Below are positions 58,810 through 64,000 of a stretch of 64,000 bases of DNA, one piece after another. The notes below the pieces were generated by a model. The model saw only the letters and a list, made by a program, of their open reading frames with translations, searched no databases and had not been told where the DNA came from. The first letter of the stretch is position 1, and every line of letters begins with the position of its first letter. The translations under genes were made by a program, and so were the position numbers. Origin of the DNA: Actinomadura mexicana (GTDB lineage Bacteria > Actinomycetota > Actinomycetes > Streptosporangiales > Streptosporangiaceae); the NCBI RefSeq assembly GCF_900188105.1, contig NZ_FZNP01000008.1, positions 310,001-374,000 on the forward strand, given 5' to 3'.

Positions 58810-60243
58810 TCACACGCTCACGGGGGTCGGGGCGGCGTCGGGGGTGTCGGTGGACTCGTAGGTGAAGGTGATGTCGCCCCAGGTGGACAGGGCGACGTCC
58901 AGCTCGCGGCTGTGCTTGGCGGCGCCGCGCAGGATGTCGGGGCCCTCGGCGAGGTAGTCGCGGCCCTCGTTGCGCGCCTTGATCATCGCCTCCAGCGCGA
59001 CGCGGTTGGCGGCGGCGCCGGCGGCGATGCCCATCGGGTGGCCGATCGTCCCGCCGCCGAACTGCAGGATCGAGTCCTCGCCCAGGTAGTGCAGGAGCTG
59101 GTGCATCTGCCCGGCGTGGATGCCGCCGGACGCGACGGGCATCGTGCCCGGCATCGACGCCCATTCCTGGTCGAAGTACAGGCCCTTCACCGGGTCGGCC
59201 TCCACGCGGTCGAGGCGCAGGGTGTCGTAGTAGCCGCGGACGCTGTTCGGGTCGCCTTCGAGCTTGCCGACGACCGTCCCGGCGTGGATGTGGTCGACGC
59301 CGGCGAGACGCATCCACTTGGCGATGACGCGGAAGTTCACGCCGTGGGTCTTCTGCCGCGTGTACGTGGAGTGGCCCGCGCGGTGCAGGTGCAGGATGAC
59401 GCCGTTCCTGCGCGCCCAGTTGGCCATCGACTGGATCGCCGTGTAGCCGATGGTGAGGTCGATCATCACGATGACGCTGCCGAGCTCCTTGGCGAACTCG
59501 GCGCGCTCGTACATGTCCTCCATCGTCGCGGCGGTGACGTTGAGGTAGTGGCCCTTGACCTCGCCCGTCGCGGCCTGCGCCCGGTTCACGCCCTCCATGC
59601 AGTACAGGAAGCGGTCGCGCCAGCGCATGAACGGCTGGGAGTTGATGTTCTCATCGTCCTTGGTGAAGTCCAGGCCGCCGCGGAGGGCCTCGTAGACGAC
59701 GCGCCCGTAGTTGCGGGCCGACAGGCCGAGCTTCGGCTTGACGGTCGCGCCCAGCAGGGGGCGGCCGAACTTGCCGAGGTACTCGCGTTCCATGACGATG
59801 CCGTGCGCCGGGCCCTGGAACGTCTTCACGTAGTGGGTCGGGATCCGCATGTCCTCCAGGCGCAGGGCCTTCAGCGCCTTGAACCCGAAGACGTTCCCGA
59901 TGATGGAGGACGTCAGGTTCGCGATCGAGCCCTCCTCGAACAGGTCGAGGTCGTAGGCGATGTAGGCGATGAACTGGTTGTCCTGCCCGGGGACGGGCTC
60001 CACCTTGTAGCACTTGCCCTGGTAGTTCTCGTAGGAGGTGAGCCGGTCGGTCCACACGACCGTCCAGGTCGCGGTGGACGACTCGCCCGCGACGGCCGCG
60101 CCCGCCTCCTCCGGCGGCACGCCCTGCTGGGGCGTGATGCGGAAGGCGGCGAGGATGTCGCTGTCCTTCGGCTCGTAGTCCGGACGCCAGTAGCCCATCT
60201 CCGCGTAGGGGATCACGCCCGCCGACCATCTGCCCGCGCTCAT
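58810..60243 (-). CDS. cbbL: RuBisCO large subunit, form I (red type)
   Basis: A protein of 477 residues. It fixes CO2 on ribulose-1,5-bisphosphate. All active-site blocks are present: 'LLGATVKPKLGLSARNYGR' with the first catalytic Lys, 'GGLDFTKDDENINSQPFMRW' with the carbamylated Lys and Mg ligands, 'LHLHRAGHSTYTRQKTHG' with the His/Arg pair, the loop-6 region 'HAGTVVGKLEGD', and 'ILQFGGGTIGHPMGI' phosphate site. The first gene of cbbL-cbbS-cbbX and divergent from a LysR regulator. No phosphoribulokinase is in the window, so a full Calvin cycle is only inferred. Confidence 0.97.
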   Translation of the reverse strand: MSAGRWSAGVIPYAEMGYWRPDYEPKDSDILAAFRITPQQGVPPEEAGAAVAGESSTATWTVVWTDRLTSYENYQGKCYKVEPVPGQDNQFIAYIAYDLDLFEEGSIANLTSSIIGNVFGFKALKALRLEDMRIPTHYVKTFQGPAHGIVMEREYLGKFGRPLLGATVKPKLGLSARNYGRVVYEALRGGLDFTKDDENINSQPFMRWRDRFLYCMEGVNRAQAATGEVKGHYLNVTAATMEDMYERAEFAKELGSVIVMIDLTIGYTAIQSMANWARRNGVILHLHRAGHSTYTRQKTHGVNFRVIAKWMRLAGVDHIHAGTVVGKLEGDPNSVRGYYDTLRLDRVEADPVKGLYFDQEWASMPGTMPVASGGIHAGQMHQLLHYLGEDSILQFGGGTIGHPMGIAAGAAANRVALEAMIKARNEGRDYLAEGPDILRGAAKHSRELDVALSTWGDITFTYESTDTPDAAPTPVSV

Positions 60244-60386
60244 CGCCGCTCTCCTTCAGCCGAAGCCTGGATGTGGCGGGACGCGGCGCGCCGCCCCCGG
60301 TGGAGGACGGCATGTCCCAGGGGATCGGGGTGGAGCGCCGCGTCCCGCCACGTGGAACCGTGACGCGTCCGAGAATCGCCTCCCGA

Positions 60387-60438
60387 CACTTGCCATGTCC
60401 ATCAAGTGTTCTACGGTGACCGTCAAGCATTCGCTTGA
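60387..60438. promoter_or_regulatory. Two dyads between cbbL and cbbR, probable CbbR operators
   Basis: CACTTG (60387-60392), a 10-base spacer and CAAGTG (60403-60408) form one dyad. TCAAGCATTCGCTTGA (60423-60438) forms a second, perfect one. Both carry the CAAG/CTTG half-site, 14 bp apart in the 210-bp divergent promoter. LysR-type regulators bind paired dyads of this kind; the T-N11-A rule fits the sites. Confidence 0.65.
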
Positions 60439-60453
60439 ACGAGGAGGCGGGAC

Positions 60454-61380
60454 GTGACGGAGGCGCGGCTGCGGGCGCTCGTCGCGCTCGCCGACACCGG
60501 GTCCGTGCGGGCGGCGGCCCGGCGCCTGTACGTGACCGAGTCGGCGGTGTCGGCGGCGGTCGCGGCGCTGACCCGGGAGCTCGGCGTCCCGCTCGTCCGG
60601 CGGGAGGGGCGCGGCGTTCGGCTGACCGGCGCCGGCGCGGTCTACGCCAGGTACGCGCGGCAGGTGCTCGGGCTGCTGGAGGAGGGGCGTGCGGCGGCGC
60701 GCGGCGCGGCCGATCCGGGGCGCGGGCCGCTGCGGCTGGCGGCGGTGACGACGGCCGCCGACCAGATCCTCCCCGAGCTGCTGGCCTCGTTCCGGGCGCG
60801 CTGGCCGGACGTGGAACTCGCCCTGGAGGTGGGGCCGCGCCGCCAGGTGTGGAGCAGCCTGGCCGCGCACGAGGCCGACCTCGTGCTGGCGGGCCGCCCG
60901 CCCGCCGGCGTCGCGGCGACCGTGCTGGCCAGGCGGCCGAACGAGCTGGTCGTCGTGGGCGCGCCCGATCTCGCGGCCGGGTTCGCCCTGGCCCGCACGC
61001 CGTGGGTGATGCGCGAGCCCGGGTCGGGGACGCGGGCGAGCGCGGACGCCTATCTGGCCGAGCGGGAGGCGGCGCCGCCGCGGCTCGTGCTCGGCTCCAA
61101 CGGCGCGGTGATCGCGGGCGCGGCGGCGGGGCTCGGCGTGGCGCTGGTCTCGCGGGACGCCGTCGGCGCGGAGCTGGACGCCGGGCGGCTCGTGGTGGTC
61201 GACGCGCCGGGGATGCCCCTGGACCGGCCGTGGCACGCGGTCGCGGGCGCGGCACCGACCGCGACGACGCTGCTGTTCGTCCGGCACCTGCTGGAGGCGC
61301 CCGGCTGGCGGCCCGCCACGGCGGGTTCCATGGCGGCTACGGCAGGCTCCACAGCGACACCGACAGCAGGCCCAGGCTGA
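60454..61380 (+). CDS. cbbR: LysR-family regulator, probably of the RuBisCO operon
   Basis: A protein of 308 residues from GTG 60454 (GAGGAGG upstream). The HTH 'LRALVALADTGSVRAAARRL' with 'VTESAVSAAVAALTRELGVP' is at residues 5-45, followed by 'VRREGRGVRLTGAGAVYARY' and the periplasmic-binding-like effector domain ('LRLAAVTTAADQILPELLAS'). Divergent orientation to cbbL is the standard place of cbbR, and the intergenic dyads support this. Effectors of CbbR are usually NADPH or sugar phosphates. The symbol rests on context. Confidence 0.87.
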   Translation: MTEARLRALVALADTGSVRAAARRLYVTESAVSAAVAALTRELGVPLVRREGRGVRLTGAGAVYARYARQVLGLLEEGRAAARGAADPGRGPLRLAAVTTAADQILPELLASFRARWPDVELALEVGPRRQVWSSLAAHEADLVLAGRPPAGVAATVLARRPNELVVVGAPDLAAGFALARTPWVMREPGSGTRASADAYLAEREAAPPRLVLGSNGAVIAGAAAGLGVALVSRDAVGAELDAGRLVVVDAPGMPLDRPWHAVAGAAPTATTLLFVRHLLEAPGWRPATAGSMAATAGSTATPTAGPG

Positions 61381-61513
61381 CGGCGATCAGGATCATCGCG
61401 ACCGACCGGCCGCCCTCGCCGGACGGGGCGGCGCTCCGGCGCGCCAGCAGGACCACGAAGCTCACGAGGAAGCCCGCGGCGACGACGTCCATCGCCACGG
61501 CGAGCCCGGTCAC
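61337..61513 (-). CDS. Small two-helix membrane protein, overlaps the 3' end of cbbR
   Basis: A protein of 58 residues from GTG 61513 (GGTGAGG just upstream). Two hydrophobic helices, 'MDVVAAGFLVSFVVLLA' and 'VAMILIAVSLGLLSVSLW', are joined by a loop with 'RRSAAPSGEGGRS'. The last 44 bp run antisense to the end of cbbR. The membrane topology is convincing, the family unknown. Confidence 0.55.
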   Translation of the reverse strand: MTGLAVAMDVVAAGFLVSFVVLLARRSAAPSGEGGRSVAMILIAVSLGLLSVSLWSLP

Positions 61514-61654
61514 ACCCTCACCATCCGCATCATCGGAGCAACCCTAGAGGAGTGCGGGTCCCTCGCGAGTGCGGTCCCTCACATCGGCCGGCCGGCGCGC
61601 ATGAACGGCACCGAACGCGACAGAATCGTGTTCGGAACCGTGAAAGGGGCCTCC

Positions 61655-62833
61655 ATGACCGCCGACCGCCCGTACGACGTCATCCTGTTCGGCGCCACCG
61701 GCTTCACCGGCGCCCTCACCGCCGAGTACCTCGCCCGGCACGCCGGTCCCGGCACGCGCTGGGCGCTGGCGGGGCGCAACCAGGCGAAGCTGGCGGCCGT
61801 GCGCGACCGGCTGGCGGAGCTGGACCCGGCGTGCGCCGAGCTGCCGCTGCTGCACGCCGACACCACCGACGCGGCGTCGATCGAGGCGATCGCGGAGTCG
61901 GCGCGGGTCGTCATCACGACGGTCGGCCCCTACGTCAAGTACGGCGAGCCCCTGGTGGCGGCGTGCGCGCGCACGGGCACGGACTACGTCGACCTCACCG
62001 GCGAGCCCACGTTCGTGGACCGGATGTACGTGAAGTACCACGACGCCGCCGTGCGCAGCGGGGCCCGGATCGTGCACGCCTGCGGGTTCGACTCGATCCC
62101 GCAGGACCTCGGCGCCTACGTCACGGTCAAGCAGCTCCCCGAGGGCGTCCCCCTGCACGTCGAAGGGTTCCTGCGGGTGCGCGGGGACGCTTCCGGCGGC
62201 ACCCTGCACTCGGCCGTCGGCATCTTCGGCGACGCCGCCGGCATGCTGCGCGCCGAGCGCGAGCGCCGCAAGGTGGAGGACCGTCCCGCCGAACGCACCG
62301 TGCGGATCTCGCGGCGCCCGGCGCCGAAGGCCCGCGTCGGGGGCGGCTGGACGCTCCCCTTGCCCACCATCGACCCGCAGATCGTGGTCCGGTCGGCCGC
62401 GGCCCTCGGCCGGTACGGGCCCGACTTCTCCTACGGCTCCTACATCGCGGTCAAGCGGCTCGCCACCGCCGCGGGGATGGCGGCGGGCTCCGGCGCCCTG
62501 CTGGCCCTCGCCGCTCTCCCCCCGACCCGCAGCCTCCTGCTGCGGCTCCGGGCGCCCGGCGACGGGCCGTCCGAGGAGCGGCGGGCCCGCAACTGGTTCA
62601 GCGTGAAGTTCGTCGGGGAGGGCGGCGGCCGGCGCGTCGTGACCGAGGTCGCGGGCGGCGATCCCGGGTACACCGAGACGGCGAAGATGCTCGCCGAGTC
62701 GGCGCTGTGCCTCGCCCACGACGATCTGCCCGCGACGTCCGGGCAGGTCACGACGGCCGCCGCGATGGGCGACGCGCTGATCGACCGGCTCGTCAAGGCC
62801 GGGATCTCCTTCCGGGTCCTCGACGCGGGCTGA
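61655..62833 (+). CDS. Saccharopine-dehydrogenase-like trans-acting enoyl reductase
   Basis: A protein of 392 residues from ATG 61655, with AAAGGGG upstream. The NAD(P) Rossmann motif 'DVILFGATGFTGALTAEYLA' is at about 8-27, then 'WALAGRNQAKLAAVRDRLAE', 'RVVITTVGPYVKYGEPLVAA' and 'GTDYVDLTGEPTFVDRM', and 'HACGFDSIPQDLGAYVT'. These match the mycobacterial Rv2953/Rv2449c group, whose Rv2953 member reduces double bonds made by lipid PKSs. A hydrophobic segment near 275-295 suggests membrane contact. A lipid-saturating role is inferred. Confidence 0.88.
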   Translation: MTADRPYDVILFGATGFTGALTAEYLARHAGPGTRWALAGRNQAKLAAVRDRLAELDPACAELPLLHADTTDAASIEAIAESARVVITTVGPYVKYGEPLVAACARTGTDYVDLTGEPTFVDRMYVKYHDAAVRSGARIVHACGFDSIPQDLGAYVTVKQLPEGVPLHVEGFLRVRGDASGGTLHSAVGIFGDAAGMLRAERERRKVEDRPAERTVRISRRPAPKARVGGGWTLPLPTIDPQIVVRSAAALGRYGPDFSYGSYIAVKRLATAAGMAAGSGALLALAALPPTRSLLLRLRAPGDGPSEERRARNWFSVKFVGEGGGRRVVTEVAGGDPGYTETAKMLAESALCLAHDDLPATSGQVTTAAAMGDALIDRLVKAGISFRVLDAG

Positions 62834-62893
62834 GCGCCGGTCAGAGCGCCTTCCCGCGCGGTTCAGCACGCCGTCCGGGTAGGGTCCGCAGGT

Positions 62894-64000
62894 TCAGCGG
62901 CGGCGGCCGGGGATGGGGATGACGGCCTCGACGGTCGTGCCGACGCCGGGCCGGCTCGTCACCGCGACCCGCCCGCCGAGCAGCTCGGCGCGCTCCCGCA
63001 TGCCGCGCAGCCCGTAGGAGTCGGGGCGGCGGCCACGGCCGCCCCGCGCGAGGACGTCCCGCATCGAGAAGCCGGACCCGTCGTCGGCCACCTTCAGCCG
63101 GACCCGGTCGGTGGAGTGCTCCAGGAGCAGGTCGACGCGGTTCGCCGACGCGTGCCGGAGGCTGTTGCCGACCGCCTCCTGCGCGATCCGGTACAGCGCG
63201 GTCTGCACGTGGTCGGGCAGCTCTTCCTCCAGCTCCCCCTCGACGGTCACCGTCACGTCGAGCGCGCCGGGCGCGCCGGAACCGTCCCCGGCCTCCCGGG
63301 CCAGGGTGGCGAGCGCCGCCGACAGGCCGAGATCGTCCAGGACGGGCGGGCGCAGCCCCCCGATGGCCGCGCGGGTCTCGGCGGCGGCCAGCTCGCACAG
63401 CCGCCGCGCCATCATGATCTGCGCCAGCCCCTCGGGATGGTGCTCGGGCAGCGCCCGCTCGGCCGCCGACAGGTGGAAGCCGAGGCTGGCGAGCCGCTGG
63501 GCGATGCCGTCGTGGATCTCCCGGCTCAGCCGCGACCGCTCCGCCTCCTGCGCCTCGACGGCCCGCTCGGCGAACCGCTCGGCCGCGTGCTCGCGCTCGC
63601 GCGCCGTCCGCAGCCGGCGGCACGACGACAGCACCGGCGCGAACAGCCCGGCGAGCGCGGTGACGAGCGCGACGTCGTCGGGCGGGCACGGCCCGGCGGA
63701 CCGGACGTCCACGACGGCGATCACGATCCCGTCGCCGTGCACGGGGATCGCGGCGCCGCGCCCGTCCGGGTGCGGGCGGGCGCGGCCGTGCGCCGCGACC
63801 CGGCCGACCTCGCCCTCCCCCAGCGGAACGGGTGCGCCCCGCCACTCCAGCACGCGCTCCTCGTCGTCCAGGACGTACACGTCGCAGAACGTCAGCGCCC
63901 CCGCGGACCGCACGACCAGCTCGGCCAGCTTCTCGGCCATCCGCGGCAGCTCGCGGTCCGAGAAGGCCACGCCCGCGACGCGCACCAGCAGGTCGCTCCC
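62894..64000 (-). CDS. GAF-domain sensor histidine kinase (NarL/LuxR-type partner), 5' end beyond window
   Basis: At least 368 residues; the frame is still open at base 64000, where 'SDLLVRVAGVAFSDRELPRM' runs off the window. A GAF-like sensor (about 20-130) precedes HisKA_3 with phospho-acceptor His in 'SRLSREIHDGIAQRLASLGF', then a HATPase with 'AVGNSLRHASANRVDLLLEH' (N box), 'LKVADDGSGFSMRD' (G1) and 'SYGLRGMRERAELLGGRVAV' (G2). No membrane segment is in the visible part. Such kinases pair with NarL-type response regulators; none is visible here. Confidence 0.9.
   Translation of the reverse strand, partial: GSDLLVRVAGVAFSDRELPRMAEKLAELVVRSAGALTFCDVYVLDDEERVLEWRGAPVPLGEGEVGRVAAHGRARPHPDGRGAAIPVHGDGIVIAVVDVRSAGPCPPDDVALVTALAGLFAPVLSSCRRLRTAREREHAAERFAERAVEAQEAERSRLSREIHDGIAQRLASLGFHLSAAERALPEHHPEGLAQIMMARRLCELAAAETRAAIGGLRPPVLDDLGLSAALATLAREAGDGSGAPGALDVTVTVEGELEEELPDHVQTALYRIAQEAVGNSLRHASANRVDLLLEHSTDRVRLKVADDGSGFSMRDVLARGGRGRRPDSYGLRGMRERAELLGGRVAVTSRPGVGTTVEAVIPIPGRRR

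Overview
The window is GC-rich with strong third-position G/C bias. It carries several actinobacterial signatures: a LexA-type SOS box, a four-pentamer GlnR box, a Rex operator, an RNase H/phosphatase fusion, a DUF2510 protein and an AICE-type integrase next to a tRNA. I infer a Streptosporangiales chromosome, most likely Actinomadura/Thermomonosporaceae. That placement rests on gene content only.

Layout. 0-9 kb: the end of a DrrAB-like ABC exporter, type II NADH dehydrogenase under an exact Rex operator, a PEBP lipoprotein, a disordered membrane protein, and a SulP transporter fused to a carbonic anhydrase. 9-13.9 kb: rnpB, then a translationally coupled housekeeping operon (Nif3-like, zinc ribbon, RNase H/phosphatase), a PPOX protein and a small gene directly behind an SOS box. 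13.9-20.5 kb: an unusual trio made of a DUF2510-M48 membrane protease, a membrane-anchored VirD4/HerA-like protein with a ruined P-loop, and a divergent HerA-like ATPase with an intact P-loop. 20.5-33 kb: a PUFA/enediyne-like PKS operon (two mega-subunits, glycosyltransferase, RidA-like protein). One subunit has lost the catalytic residues of its KS, AT and KR domains, has no visible ACP and is frameshifted near its start. 33-44 kb: an RSH protein with an intact hydrolase and degenerate synthetase domain, a universal stress protein, glnII with a GlnR box, a secreted beta-helix protein, a DUF5937/ArsR regulator divergent from a secreted hydrolase, DUF899 and DUF1877 proteins, and a lipase.

44-53.4 kb is a mobile-element graveyard at a tRNA-Val(UAC) gene. 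At least two, probably three, AICE-like elements integrated in tandem. The remains are a deleted integrase copy with a partial tRNA attachment site, a second frameshifted integrase abutting the complete tRNA, a rep gene that has lost its 5' end, a decayed flavoprotein gene, a 2H phosphoesterase gene and TGGCACG arm-type repeats. The cargo includes one intact AT-rich gene for a two-nuclease protein (Mrr-like N-terminus, PIN-like C-terminus), a candidate defence gene.

53.4-64 kb: SnoaL-like protein, geranylgeranyl-reductase-type flavoprotein, hydrolase, CBS and PAC2 genes; then a red-type RuBisCO operon (cbbL-cbbS-cbbX) with a divergent LysR regulator and dyad operators, a saccharopine-dehydrogenase-like enoyl reductase and a truncated GAF histidine kinase. 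RuBisCO and the bicarbonate transporter/carbonic anhydrase fusion may cooperate in inorganic carbon supply; no phosphoribulokinase is visible here.
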